From JBOZRQ01 sp050789255 (GTDB taxonomy: Bacteria; Bacillota; Sulfobacillia; Symbiobacteriales; Symbiobacteriaceae), in assembly GCA_050789255.1 (NCBI GenBank), contig JBOZRQ010000016.1, forward strand, positions 1 through 64,000: a DNA stretch of 64,000 nucleotides. The letters are read 5' to 3'. The translations under genes were made by a program, and so were the position numbers. The notes beneath the pieces were generated by a model. It was not told the DNA's origin and ran no database searches. It saw only the letters and a program-made list of their open reading frames with translations. Of this stretch, positions 53,567 to 63,057 are shown one piece after another (positions within the stretch are counted from its first letter, which is position 1; every line of letters begins with the position of its first letter).

Positions 53567-54427
53567 ATGCTTCTGAAGGACAAGGTGGCGGTCATTACCG
53601 GCGGCGCCCGCGGGCTCGGCCTGGCTATCACCCAGGCCTACGTGCGCGAGGGCGCCAGGCTGGTGATCGCAGGGCGGTCGCAACCGGCGGTCGAAGCCGT
53701 ATGTGAACGCCTGAGCGCTCAGGGAGCCGCTGTGAGCGGACTGCCCTGCGACGTGGGCGACCCGGCGCAGGTCCGCCGCTTGGCGGAACACGCGATATCA
53801 GCATTTGGCCGCTTTGATATCTGGGTCAACAACGCAGGGGTGTCCGCTCCCTACGGGCCTGTAACAGCCATTGCCCCCGACGCGATCACCACAACCGTGC
53901 AGACCAACATTCTGGGCACTTACTACGGCTCCATGGCGGCCCTTGAGCACTTCCGCCCCCGCCGCTCCGGCAAGCTGATCAACCTGCTGGGGCGCGGGGA
54001 CAAGGCCAAGCCCGTCCCACTGCAAACCGCCTACGCTGCAAGCAAGGCATGGATTCGGTCATTCACCCTCTCGCTCGCCGAGGAGAACCGCGACTCAGGC
54101 GTCGGCATTTACGCCTTTAACCCCGGCATGGTAAGCACCGACATGCTGACCGACCTGGAGGCCATCGCGGGATACGAGGAGCGCCTCAAGGTGATGCCCA
54201 CCATCATCCGCATGTGGGCCAATCCCCCGGAGATTCCGGCCGAGCGGGCCGTGTGGCTGGCCTCCCCCGCCACGGACGGGCGCACCGGCCTGGAGGTGCG
54301 GGTGACCGGCCCTGCCCAGCTCCTGGGAGGGGCCCTGGCCGAAGGCTTCCGCCGCATCTTCAGCCGCCAAGGTCCGGAGGTCGCCGTTCGTGTGCGCACC
54401 GTACCCAGACACGAGCCGGAGCTGTAG
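53567..54427 (+). CDS. short-chain dehydrogenase/reductase (286 aa)
   Basis: TGGARGLGLAI (10-20) binds NAD(P), WVNNAGVSAP and the active pair YAASK are present. The Ser of the SDR triad, normally about 13 residues before the Tyr, is not at its usual place: the strand reads LINLLGRGDKAKPVPLQTAY. It may be degenerate in activity or use another residue. ATG 53567 follows GTGAGGTGA. Substrate unknown. Confidence 0.85.
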   Translation: MLLKDKVAVITGGARGLGLAITQAYVREGARLVIAGRSQPAVEAVCERLSAQGAAVSGLPCDVGDPAQVRRLAEHAISAFGRFDIWVNNAGVSAPYGPVTAIAPDAITTTVQTNILGTYYGSMAALEHFRPRRSGKLINLLGRGDKAKPVPLQTAYAASKAWIRSFTLSLAEENRDSGVGIYAFNPGMVSTDMLTDLEAIAGYEERLKVMPTIIRMWANPPEIPAERAVWLASPATDGRTGLEVRVTGPAQLLGGALAEGFRRIFSRQGPEVAVRVRTVPRHEPEL

Positions 54428-54455
54428 ACACTGCGCAATCAACGAAGCGCATAAC

Positions 54456-54489
54456 AAAACCGCCTGGGGGAAATCCCGCAGGCGGTTTT
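54456..54489 (+). terminator. bidirectional terminator between SDR and helicase
   Basis: AAAACCGCCTG / CAGGCGGTTTT, a 11-bp stem with a loop of 12 bases, followed by GGTTTG; the A-rich side serves the opposite strand. Confidence 0.8.
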
Positions 54490-54503
54490 GGTTTGTGCCA
54501 ATC

Positions 54504-56096
54504 TTACCGGCGACGGGCCGGCTCAATGTTGACCACACGGCCCTTGATCGTCGACTCCTGCATCGCCTGCATCACCTGGGCCGCAACGTCCTTCGGGACC
54601 TCCACGAAGGTGAAGCGGTCGTAGATGTTGATCAGGCCGATCAGGTTGCCGGGGATGCCAGCCTGGCTGGCGATCGACCGGACGATGTCGGCCGGCTGAA
54701 TCAGCTGCTGGCGGCCGATGTTGAGGAAGAGCCGGACCATGCCGGCCTCGGCGCCCGTGTCGCCGAAGTCCATGGCCGGAGCCTGGGAGGCGTTGGACGC
54801 CTTATCTTCGCCGGCCACCATCTTCAGGGCGGCAGCCAGGAGCACATCCGGGTCGTACTCGTTGAGCAGGTCTTCGGCCAGCTCCTTGTAGAAGGCCAGC
54901 TGTCCGTCGTCCATCACCTTGATCAGGCGCTCCTTGAGCTGCTCCCGCTGCTTCTCCGCCACATCCATCAGGCTGGGCAGGGGCTTGCGCTGAATCCGGC
55001 TGCGGGTAATCCGCTCGATCAGGCGCAGCTGCGGGAACTCACGGGCCGACACCAGGGTGACCGCGGTGCCCGTCCGACCGGCGCGGCCAGTGCGGCCGAT
55101 GCGGTGGACGTAGCTCTCGGGGTCCTGGGGAATGTCGTAGTTGAAGACGTGGGTGACATCCTGGATGTCCAGGCCGCGGGCAGCCACGTCGGTGGCGACC
55201 AGCAGCTCCACGTTTCCTTCCTTGAACTTGGTCATAACCCGGCTGCGCTGGGCCTGGTTCATGTCGCCATGGATGCCCTCGGCCAGATAGCCGCGGGCCT
55301 GCAGGCCCTCCACCAGCTCGTCGACGCCCTTCTTGGTCCGGCAGAAGCAGATGCCGCGCTCCACATCTTCAATGTCGAGCACCCGGCAGAGCGCTTCGGT
55401 CTTGAACGAGGGGCGAACCTCGTAGAAGAACTGCTCGATCTGCGGGACCGTCAACTGCGCCGGCGAAACCGAGATATGCTCGGGCGTCTGCATGTAGCGG
55501 TTGGCCAGGCGGCGGATCTCCTCGGGCATGGTGGCGGAGAAGAGCAGGGTCTGCCGCTCCTGCGGCGTCTCCTTGAGAATAAACTCAATGTCCTCCACGA
55601 AGCCCATGTCCAGCATTTCGTCGGCCTCGTCCAGCACGACCATGCGCACGTTAGCGAACGAAACCGTGCCCCGGCGCATATGGTCCATGATCCGACCGGG
55701 GGTGCCGACAACCACGTCGACGCCGAACCGAAGGGAACGGATCTGACGGTCGATCGACTGACCGCCGTAGATGGCGATGGTCTTGATCCGGGCATACTTG
55801 CCGATCTTGGTGATCTCCTCGGCCACCTGGATGGCCAGCTCACGGGTCGGGGTCAGCACCAGGGCCTGAACCCCCCGCAGCTTGGGATCCCACCGCTCGA
55901 CGATGGGGGCGCCGAACGCCGCCGTTTTGCCCGTGCCGGTCTGAGCCTGGCCGATGACATCCCGGCCTGAAAGCAGGACCGGAATGGTCTTCTCCTGGAT
56001 CGGCGACGGCTCTTCAAAGCCCATGTCATCCAGCGCCTTGAGCACTCTATCCGACAATCCCAGGTTCTGGAACGTCAACTTGGTCTCCTCCGACAT
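54504..56096 (-). CDS. DEAD-box RNA helicase with DbpA-type RNA-binding domain (530 aa)
   Basis: Helicase motifs in order: Q motif FEEPSPIQ, AQTGTGKTAAFG, PTRELAIQ, DEADEMLD, SATMPEE, and HRIGRTGRAGRTG. The C-terminal part (about 450-525) fits the DbpA/CsdA-type RNA-binding domain, ending ARRR. Unwinds RNA in ribosome assembly or mRNA turnover (CshA/DeaD type). ATG 56096 has GGAGAG upstream. Neighbour on the left of the glycolytic run. Confidence 0.93.
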   Translation of the reverse strand: MSEETKLTFQNLGLSDRVLKALDDMGFEEPSPIQEKTIPVLLSGRDVIGQAQTGTGKTAAFGAPIVERWDPKLRGVQALVLTPTRELAIQVAEEITKIGKYARIKTIAIYGGQSIDRQIRSLRFGVDVVVGTPGRIMDHMRRGTVSFANVRMVVLDEADEMLDMGFVEDIEFILKETPQERQTLLFSATMPEEIRRLANRYMQTPEHISVSPAQLTVPQIEQFFYEVRPSFKTEALCRVLDIEDVERGICFCRTKKGVDELVEGLQARGYLAEGIHGDMNQAQRSRVMTKFKEGNVELLVATDVAARGLDIQDVTHVFNYDIPQDPESYVHRIGRTGRAGRTGTAVTLVSAREFPQLRLIERITRSRIQRKPLPSLMDVAEKQREQLKERLIKVMDDGQLAFYKELAEDLLNEYDPDVLLAAALKMVAGEDKASNASQAPAMDFGDTGAEAGMVRLFLNIGRQQLIQPADIVRSIASQAGIPGNLIGLINIYDRFTFVEVPKDVAAQVMQAMQESTIKGRVVNIEPARRR

Positions 56097-56131
56097 GAAA
56101 TCTCTCCTCGGTTAGCTAGAGCATAGCAGGC

Positions 56132-57001
56132 CTATACCCGACCGCTGGAGCCGAATAGCCGCATCTTCTCCTTCGTAACAGCCTTGACCGCATCGCGGGC
56201 GGGCTTGAGCAGGTGACGGGGATCATCGACGCCCGGCTTCTTCTCGAGGAGGTTCTTGACGCCCTCCACGAAGGCCAGCTTGAGCTCAGTGCCAATATTG
56301 ATTTTGCTGACACCAGCCGCGATCGCATCCTTGATCATGTGATCGGGGGTGCCGGAACCGCCATGAAGAACCAGGAAGCAGTTGGGATCCACAGCCTTGA
56401 CCTTCTCGTAGATGACGCCCATGCGCTTGATGTCAAGCTTGGGCTCACCCTTGTACAGGCCATGGGCATTGCCGATAGCCACGGCCACCGCATCGATGCC
56501 GGTATCCTTCACGAAGCGGGCGGCCTCGTCCGGGTCGGTCATGGTGGCGTCGGCCTCATCGACGACGATGTTCTCCTCCACGCCGCCGATCTTGCCGATT
56601 TCGCCCTCAACGGTGGCGCCAACGGCATGGGCCATCTCCACGACCTTGCGGGTCAGGGCGACGTTCTCGTCGTACGCGTAGTGAGAGCCATCGACCATGA
56701 CGGACTTGAAACCGGCGTGGACGCACTGGGTGGCCAGCTCGAAGGACTCGCCGTGGTCCAGGTGGGCAACGATCGGAACCGGAGCGGCGTCAGCTAACGT
56801 TTTGACGATAGCTGTAAGGGTCTGGAGACCGGCGTATTTGATCGCACCGGAAGAAATGATAAGAATCGCAGGGGACTTTTCTTCCACGGCAGCTTCGATG
56901 ACGGCCTGTACAGTCTCCAGATTCTGGACACCGAAAGCGCCGACCGCGTACTTTCCAGCCTCGGCAGCCTTGCAAACCTCGCGCAGCGTCGTGAGCGACA
57001 T
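56132..57001 (-). CDS. class II fructose-bisphosphate aldolase (289 aa)
   Basis: Zn-dependent aldolase: HLDHGESFE (zinc-binding His), VEGEIGKIGG, NAHGLYKGEPKLD, LHGGSGTPDHMIKDAI, GVSKINIGTELK. Cleaves fructose 1,6-bisphosphate; a tagatose- or other ketose-bisphosphate substrate cannot be excluded. ATG 57001 follows GAGGAGG. Last in the glycolytic run after mgsA. Confidence 0.9.
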   Translation of the reverse strand: MSLTTLREVCKAAEAGKYAVGAFGVQNLETVQAVIEAAVEEKSPAILIISSGAIKYAGLQTLTAIVKTLADAAPVPIVAHLDHGESFELATQCVHAGFKSVMVDGSHYAYDENVALTRKVVEMAHAVGATVEGEIGKIGGVEENIVVDEADATMTDPDEAARFVKDTGIDAVAVAIGNAHGLYKGEPKLDIKRMGVIYEKVKAVDPNCFLVLHGGSGTPDHMIKDAIAAGVSKINIGTELKLAFVEGVKNLLEKKPGVDDPRHLLKPARDAVKAVTKEKMRLFGSSGRV

Positions 57002-57130
57002 CAGAGGGTACCTCCTCATTATAAGTGACTGGGGCAGAAGGGCAAGCAGAAATCTGGCGGGGTTGAATGAAGTCGGGGGGAGGTAGAGCCCGCCCCCCGA
57101 CATCCGTAAGGTTCCCCGGTTATCGTCGCC

Positions 57131-57508
57131 CTATTTCCCTTTCAACTGCTGCAGATTGTCCATGAACAGCCGGGCCGAACCGAGGTTGGTCGCGACCGGG
57201 ATGTCACGGACGTCGCACAGCCGCAGGAGCGCTGACACGTCAGGCTCATGGGGCATGGCGGTCAGGGGGTCGCGCAGGAAGATCACCATGTCGATCTCCC
57301 CCACCGCCACCTTCGACCCGATCTGCTGGTCACCGCCCAGGGGCCCGGACAGGAACGCGTGAACTGGGAGCCCCGTATGTTCCGTGATCAGCTTCCCGGT
57401 GGTGCCGGTGGCGAAGAGCTCATGCCCGTCGAAGCAGGGCCTGAACTCGCTCACCAGCTTGATCATGGCCAGCTTCCGGTTGTCGTGGGCGATCAGGGCG
57501 ATCCTCAT
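57131..57508 (-). CDS. mgsA: methylglyoxal synthase (125 aa)
   Basis: Converts dihydroxyacetone phosphate to methylglyoxal plus phosphate. ALIAHDNRK at 4-12, ATGTTGKLI (33-41), LSGPLGGDQQIG (53-64) and FLRDPLTAMPHEPD with the catalytic Asp, VATNLGSA near the end. ATG 57508 has GAGGAGG upstream. Sits between gap and fba, so a DHAP overflow route is under the same control. Confidence 0.95.
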   Translation of the reverse strand: MRIALIAHDNRKLAMIKLVSEFRPCFDGHELFATGTTGKLITEHTGLPVHAFLSGPLGGDQQIGSKVAVGEIDMVIFLRDPLTAMPHEPDVSALLRLCDVRDIPVATNLGSARLFMDNLQQLKGK

Positions 57509-57537
57509 CGTGTGGCCTCCTCTTTCCGGACATTTAC

Positions 57538-57640
57538 CGCTGATTACGCAGATTATTGCGATTGCGCAGATTACCGGGCAGAAGACCCGGACACATATTT
57601 CATATATGATTTAATCTGCGTAATCTGCGTAATCTGCGGT
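57538..57640. repeat. inverted repeat of GATTACGCAGATTA units
   Basis: The left arm (57538-57574) repeats GATTACGCAGATTA-like units; the right arm (57613-57640) has three copies of TAATCTGCG. Reverse-complementing the right arm gives the left arm's pattern. A CCGGG...CCCGG mini-stem lies in between. Located between gap and mgsA. Confidence 0.7.
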
Positions 57641-57651
57641 GAAAAATGCCC

Positions 57652-58662
<1,011 letters not shown>

Positions 58663-58691
58663 ACAGATGCGCCTCCTGTGTTCGGTAGAGA

Positions 58692-59906
58692 TCACCTGTC
58701 AACGGTGGGGGACCGGAAGAGCTCTTCAATCACCAGCGCCGCTCCGCCGAGAGGACCGGAGTCCTCGTCCAGGGCGGTCGACCGGATCTCGAAGCGCTCG
58801 CGCAAAGCGGGAAGGGTTCGGGCCAGGGCGGTGGTGCGCAGCGGCTCCATCAGGAGTTCGCCCGCACGGCTGGTGCCGCCGCCGATGATCACCATGGCCG
58901 GATTGAGGATATTGATCAGGTTGCCAATGCCCAGGCCCAGATAACGACCGGCTTCCGCTAGTGTTTCCTTTGCAAGGGCATCTCCATCACGCGCAGCCTC
59001 AATCACGGTCGTGCCGATGACCTGATCAAGATCATGGCCCACTTTCTCGGCAATCAGGGAAGGATATCCCTGCTGGATCTTCTTAACGGCCCTCCGGGCG
59101 ATGGCCGGCGCAGCGGCCACCGTCTCCAGGCAGCCATAGCTGCCGCAGCGGCACCGCGGGCCGTCGTCATCGACGATGGTGTGGCCCAGTTCACCGGCGC
59201 CTTCATGGGCGCCGCCGTAAAGCTCGCCGCCGATGATGATACCGGCGCCGATGCCTACGCCAACCCGGATGTAAGCGAGGTTGTCCACCCCGCGGGCCGC
59301 CCCGAAGGAGCGTTCACCCCAGGCCATGGCCCGGGCGTCGTTCTCGATCCAAATCGGCAGCGTGAGCCGCTGTTCCAAAATCGAGACCACCGGCAGGTCC
59401 TCCAGGTCGAAGTGCGGCGAGTACCGCCACAGACCGGCCTTTTGATCCACCAGCCCGGTGATGCCCACCCCTACGCCGGCCACCGGAATCGGCCTCGGCG
59501 AGGCGGGCAAACTGTCCAGCAGCTCCCGGACCGCCAGTTCGAGGCGCCCCAGCTCATCCATGGGATCGGTAGAAGCGACCCGGTGCTTGACCCGGCGCAC
59601 CACCTCTCCGCTCAGGTCGGCCAGCACGGCACGCACGTGACCGGCGCCCAGTTCGGCCCCGATCACCCAGCGGGCCCTCGGGTTGAACCGCAGCAGGATC
59701 GGCGGGCGCCCGCCCGACGACTCGCCGGTGCCGAGCTCCTCGATCCATCCATCCTCCAGCAGTTCAGAGACCACCGCAGAGATGGTGGGACGGGTCAGGC
59801 CGGTCTGCTCAGCTGCATCTGCCCGGGAGAGCGGACCGCGGGAGCGAATCAGCTTCAGGACACGCTGCTTGTTAATGGCCCGAATCAACTCAGGGCCTAC
59901 GAGCAT
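58692..59906 (-). CDS. ROK family transcriptional regulator (404 aa)
   Basis: N-terminal winged helix-turn-helix (RVLKLIRSRGPLSRADAAEQ, TRPTISAVVSELLEDG), then a ROK sugar-kinase-like domain: GAELGAGHVRAVLADLSGEV, GVGVGITGLVD, ENDARAMAWGE, and zinc-binding GHT...CRCGSYGCLE. NagC/XylR type: binds DNA and a sugar effector. ATG 59906 follows AGGGGG. First gene of the ROK-gap-mgsA-fba run; the two operators around its promoter suggest autoregulation and control of gap. Confidence 0.92.
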   Translation of the reverse strand: MLVGPELIRAINKQRVLKLIRSRGPLSRADAAEQTGLTRPTISAVVSELLEDGWIEELGTGESSGGRPPILLRFNPRARWVIGAELGAGHVRAVLADLSGEVVRRVKHRVASTDPMDELGRLELAVRELLDSLPASPRPIPVAGVGVGITGLVDQKAGLWRYSPHFDLEDLPVVSILEQRLTLPIWIENDARAMAWGERSFGAARGVDNLAYIRVGVGIGAGIIIGGELYGGAHEGAGELGHTIVDDDGPRCRCGSYGCLETVAAAPAIARRAVKKIQQGYPSLIAEKVGHDLDQVIGTTVIEAARDGDALAKETLAEAGRYLGLGIGNLINILNPAMVIIGGGTSRAGELLMEPLRTTALARTLPALRERFEIRSTALDEDSGPLGGAALVIEELFRSPTVDR

Positions 59907-59944
59907 TGGGTCACCCCCTGAGGAAGTCACCTGCGCTCAGCTTA

Positions 59945-59961
59945 CGTAAAGTACCTTTACG
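59945..59961 (-). promoter_or_regulatory. ROK operator O1
   Basis: CGTAAAG-TAC-CTTTACG, a perfect 7-bp palindrome in the leader of the ROK-gap run, about 40 bases after the predicted start of transcription. Confidence 0.7.
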
Positions 59962-59976
59962 AAGTTGGCGGAAAGG

Positions 59977-59998
59977 GAGCCGCCACCCAGGCGGCTTC
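59977..59998 (-). other. 5' hairpin of ROK transcript
   Basis: GAAGCCGCC / GGCGGCTC stem on the minus strand with a 5-base loop, beginning at about the predicted transcription start. It may stabilise the mRNA end. Confidence 0.45.
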
Positions 59999-60004
59999 AC
60001 CCAT

Positions 60005-60033
60005 ATTCTCCCCAAATCTGTCTAACTTGTCAA
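60005..60033 (-). promoter_or_regulatory. promoter of ROK-gap run
   Basis: Minus strand TTGACA (60028-60033), 17 bases, GAGAAT (60005-60010). Confidence 0.65.
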
Positions 60034-60040
60034 GGAGAAT

Positions 60041-60056
60041 CGTAAAGAGCCTTTAC
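60041..60056 (-). promoter_or_regulatory. ROK operator O2
   Basis: CGTAAAG-AG-CCTTTAC, matching O1 (shared core CGTAAAG and CTTTAC) and lying just upstream of the -35 box. Confidence 0.7.
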
Positions 60057-60127
60057 AGAGTGCATGCGCACGATCCATCGCTGGGGAGACTGAAAATGGC
60101 GGTAATCTACCCGGAGGGAGGCCCGCC

Positions 60128-60545
60128 ATGGGCAAATGGATCGACACCTTGCACAAGCTCTTCAACCCTGCCCGGACGGTCCCGGGGTCTAGGTCCTTCA
60201 CCATCAAGTACCCCGAGCGCCCCCTACCCGGAGCTCTCCCGGCTCTTCTTTCCGATGCTGGACCTGACACGCATGATCGAGATGGGCGAGTTCCTCCAGC
60301 GGCTGGAGGCGCTGTTCGTCTTCCTCTGGGTCTTCATCGCCGGGTTTAAGGTCTGCCTGGGCATCTTGTGCGCCGCCAGAACGCTTCAGGAGATATACCA
60401 GATCGATGACTACAGACCGCTGACTGTGCCCCTGTGCCTGCTCATGTATGCCGTAGCCTTCGCACCGGTCAATGCGGTGCAGGTGGCCTGGCTCGATGGC
60501 AACAACCTGGGCCTGTGGAGTTGGCCGTTCTGGGGGGATGCTGGG
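60128..60545 (+). pseudogene. gerA-type operon remnant (gerAA start fused to gerAB end)
   Basis: ATG 60128 has a strong GGAGGGAGG ribosome binding site but the frame (MGKWIDTLHKLFNPARTVPG) closes at 60349 without a domain. In another frame, from about 60225, YPELSRLFFPMLDLTRMIEM and FLQRLEALFVFLWVFIAGFK match the C-terminal end of GerAB germination permeases. This looks like a deletion fusing a germination gene's start to the end of gerAB. Not functional. Confidence 0.6.
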
Positions 60546-61559
60546 ACGGCGCGAGATCGAAGACGTGGCCCTCGTCCTCTCCCTGGGCCTCGACCAGGCG
60601 CCCGGAACGAACCGGGTCCGGCTCACCGTTCAGATTGCCGTCCCCCGGGCGCTCGGATCGGGGAACCCGTCTGCCGGGTCCTCCGACCCCAATACGCCCC
60701 CGGCAGTCGTTGAGTCGGTGGAGGCCGGCACGATCACCGAAGCGCTCCGCGAACTCGAGACCTTCATCAACCGACGTGTCACCTTCATGCATCTCAAGTC
60801 GATCGTCTTCGGAAGGGAGCTAGCCGAAGCGGGCCGAAGGAGCCGGCCCTCTACCTCGAAGACCTCACCCGGCGCGCCTCCGAGCGGACAGTGCGCGCCC
60901 CCCGCGTCAACCTCCACCGCTTACTGATCGGCTACGACAGCCTGGGAGAGGAGTCGGTGATGCCCATTCTGCGGCCCAAGGCGACCACCCCCGGCCTGGA
61001 GAACCGGGGAGGCCCCACAAAGGGCCAACTTCTTGGGGCGGCGGTCTTCCGAAAGGACCGCATGGTGGGAGAGCTTTCGCCCGAAGAGACGGAGACGTTG
61101 CTGCTGCTCTCCGGCCGGATCAATCATTTCATCGAGGTAATTCCCGTCCCCGGCGATAGCCGCCAGGTGGCAGTGGACCTGACCGCAGGGGACCGCCAGA
61201 TTGCAGTCGACCCCCGTGGCACGGTGCCGCGCCTCTCCGTTCGAATGCGTTTGGAGGGCGAACTGCGGGAGATGCAGATGTCCGACATCCAACTGACCGA
61301 TGAGCTCTTGGCCCAGTTGGAGCAAGCGATCACCGCGAGCTTGGAGCGAAAGGCTGGCAACCTGGTGCGCAGGCTTCAGACCGAGTTCAGGGCCGACAGC
61401 GTGGGGTTCGGCAACCACGCCAGACTGCGGTTCCTCGACTGGCCCACCTGGACCCGATACAACTGGCCGGAGCGATTCCCAAATGCCACCCTTCAGGTCG
61501 CCTTTCAAAGCACCATTCGGCGCGTCGGCATGACATTTGATCGAGCGGGACCAAGGTAG
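60500..61559 (+). pseudogene. gerAC (germinant receptor subunit C), frameshifted
   Basis: Three frames make one GerAC. A lipobox reading LAVLGGCWD near 60520-60546, then after a one-base loss LGRREIEDVALVLSLGLDQA (from about 60541), and from about 60840 in a further frame LYLEDLTRRASERTVRAPRV followed by GAAVFRKDRMVGELSPEET and the C-terminal domain to RVGMTFDRAGPR (61559). These are signature parts of the GerAC lipoprotein family. At least two frameshifts, so a pseudogene. Confidence 0.75.
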
Positions 61560-61638
61560 CCGGACCAGGGGGTCAGGTCGGCCTTTAGGCTCAGCAGGGG
61601 CCGAATGCACCGGATCACAAAAGCACACCCTAAGGATA

Positions 61639-63057
61639 ATGGAAGACCTGTCGCGTTCACTCAAAGCCAACCTGCGGCACCTGTCGCGAACGCTCCGCAT
61701 GCCCGCAAATGCCGGCATTGAACACCGAGTTCTGGAACTTGCCACCTCGCCGCCCCGCCAGGCGCTGCTGATCTGGGTCGATGGCCTGGTCGCCGCCGAC
61801 GGCCTTGCCCGAGGCGTAGTGGCGCCGCTCGGCGCCCTGCATGGTGACCTCACGCCCGCAGCTCTGAGCCGTGAGCTGCTCATCCAGGTCGCATTCCGCA
61901 GTCACAACGTGGGCGAGGTGGTTTCGGGAATCTGTAACGGCCACGCGGCCCTGCTGATCAGCGGGTGGGCGGAGGCGTGGCTCCTCGATGTGGCGGACTT
62001 CGGGCATCACCACCAGGGCCAGGCGATATCAAACCCCAATGTGGAAGTCTTTGCCTCCGATTTACGGGCCAACCTGGGGCTCATCCGTAAGCGGCAACGA
62101 ACCCCTCACCTGGTCGCCAGAAAGGTGCGGCTGAAAAACGGCAAGCGAGGACAGGTTCTGCTGCTTTACCGATCCGACCGTGCCCGCCCTGCCCTGATCC
62201 AGCGGGTGCACCGGTGGGTCAGGGGCCACGTGGGTGAGGAGGAGACCGCCCGGGGCGCCCTCACCGGCAGGAGCGCCGTCTTTGGCCTGCTCCCACGGTT
62301 CAGCACTTCCAACTTCCCGGACATGTCGTCGCTCTTTCTGGACAACGGCCACGTGTTAGTCCTGGTTGACAGGGTCCCCTATGTCTGCGTTGCACCAGTC
62401 ACAGCTGCCTCCTTCAGTCCGGCACCCGCCGACCTGGTGCGCTATCCGGTGCACCGTTGGCTGGCACGCATACGCGTGGTGTTCTATCTGACCACCCTGC
62501 TCTTGCCGGGCATGGTCGTCTCCCTGATGAACTACCACCATGAGATGGTCCCCACCACCTTCCTGCTGTCCGTGGCCTCCGTTCGGGAGAACGCTCCTTT
62601 TGGCGTCTTTTTTGAGGTCCTGCTCCTGGAGGTGCTGGTGGAGGTCAGCCGAGAGGCCTCCTTCCGCCTCCCCGTATCGCTACCAATCGGAGCAGCGATG
62701 CTCTCCGTCGTCCTGATCTCTCTCCTGGCGGTCCTGACGGGCCTCGTTGGACCAGTGCCAGCGCTCGCGGCGTGTGCGGGCACCCTCTCCTCCCTGGCGC
62801 TGCCGAGCTACGAGGGGGCCTACCTGGTGCGCACGTGGCGGTTCTACCTGCTCTTGGCGGGCACAATTCTCGGGTTTTTCGGCATGGCCTCCGTGTTCGG
62901 AATTCTGCTCACCTACCTTGCGCAGGCGCGCTCCTGGGGCGTGCCCTTTCTGGGTCCGTCCGGATGGGAGTTCCAGAACCCTGAAGCCGACGCAGTCACC
63001 CCGCCGGGGTCCAAAGGGGCGAAACCGCGTGCCAAGAACGGCCTTTTCCTTCGGTAG
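61639..63057 (+). CDS. spore germination receptor subunit A (GerAA family, 472 aa)
   Basis: Cytosolic N-terminal domain with LLIWVDGLVAADGLARGVVA, then a cluster of membrane helices from about residue 275. Family hallmarks SVRENAPFGVFFEVLLLEVL, SREASFRLPVSLPIG, and LPSYEGAYLVRTWRFYLLLA. Receptor subunit that senses nutrients in the spore inner membrane. ATG 61639 after AAGGAT. The C-terminal tail is hydrophilic (about 40 aa). Overlaps the next gerAB gene by 29 bases. Confidence 0.88.
   Translation: MEDLSRSLKANLRHLSRTLRMPANAGIEHRVLELATSPPRQALLIWVDGLVAADGLARGVVAPLGALHGDLTPAALSRELLIQVAFRSHNVGEVVSGICNGHAALLISGWAEAWLLDVADFGHHHQGQAISNPNVEVFASDLRANLGLIRKRQRTPHLVARKVRLKNGKRGQVLLLYRSDRARPALIQRVHRWVRGHVGEEETARGALTGRSAVFGLLPRFSTSNFPDMSSLFLDNGHVLVLVDRVPYVCVAPVTAASFSPAPADLVRYPVHRWLARIRVVFYLTTLLLPGMVVSLMNYHHEMVPTTFLLSVASVRENAPFGVFFEVLLLEVLVEVSREASFRLPVSLPIGAAMLSVVLISLLAVLTGLVGPVPALAACAGTLSSLALPSYEGAYLVRTWRFYLLLAGTILGFFGMASVFGILLTYLAQARSWGVPFLGPSGWEFQNPEADAVTPPGSKGAKPRAKNGLFLR

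Noticed and set aside
54390..55970. 526-codon plus-strand open frame
   Set aside because: Antisense to the DEAD-box helicase; composition is that of a shadow frame (His/Gln/Asp rich).
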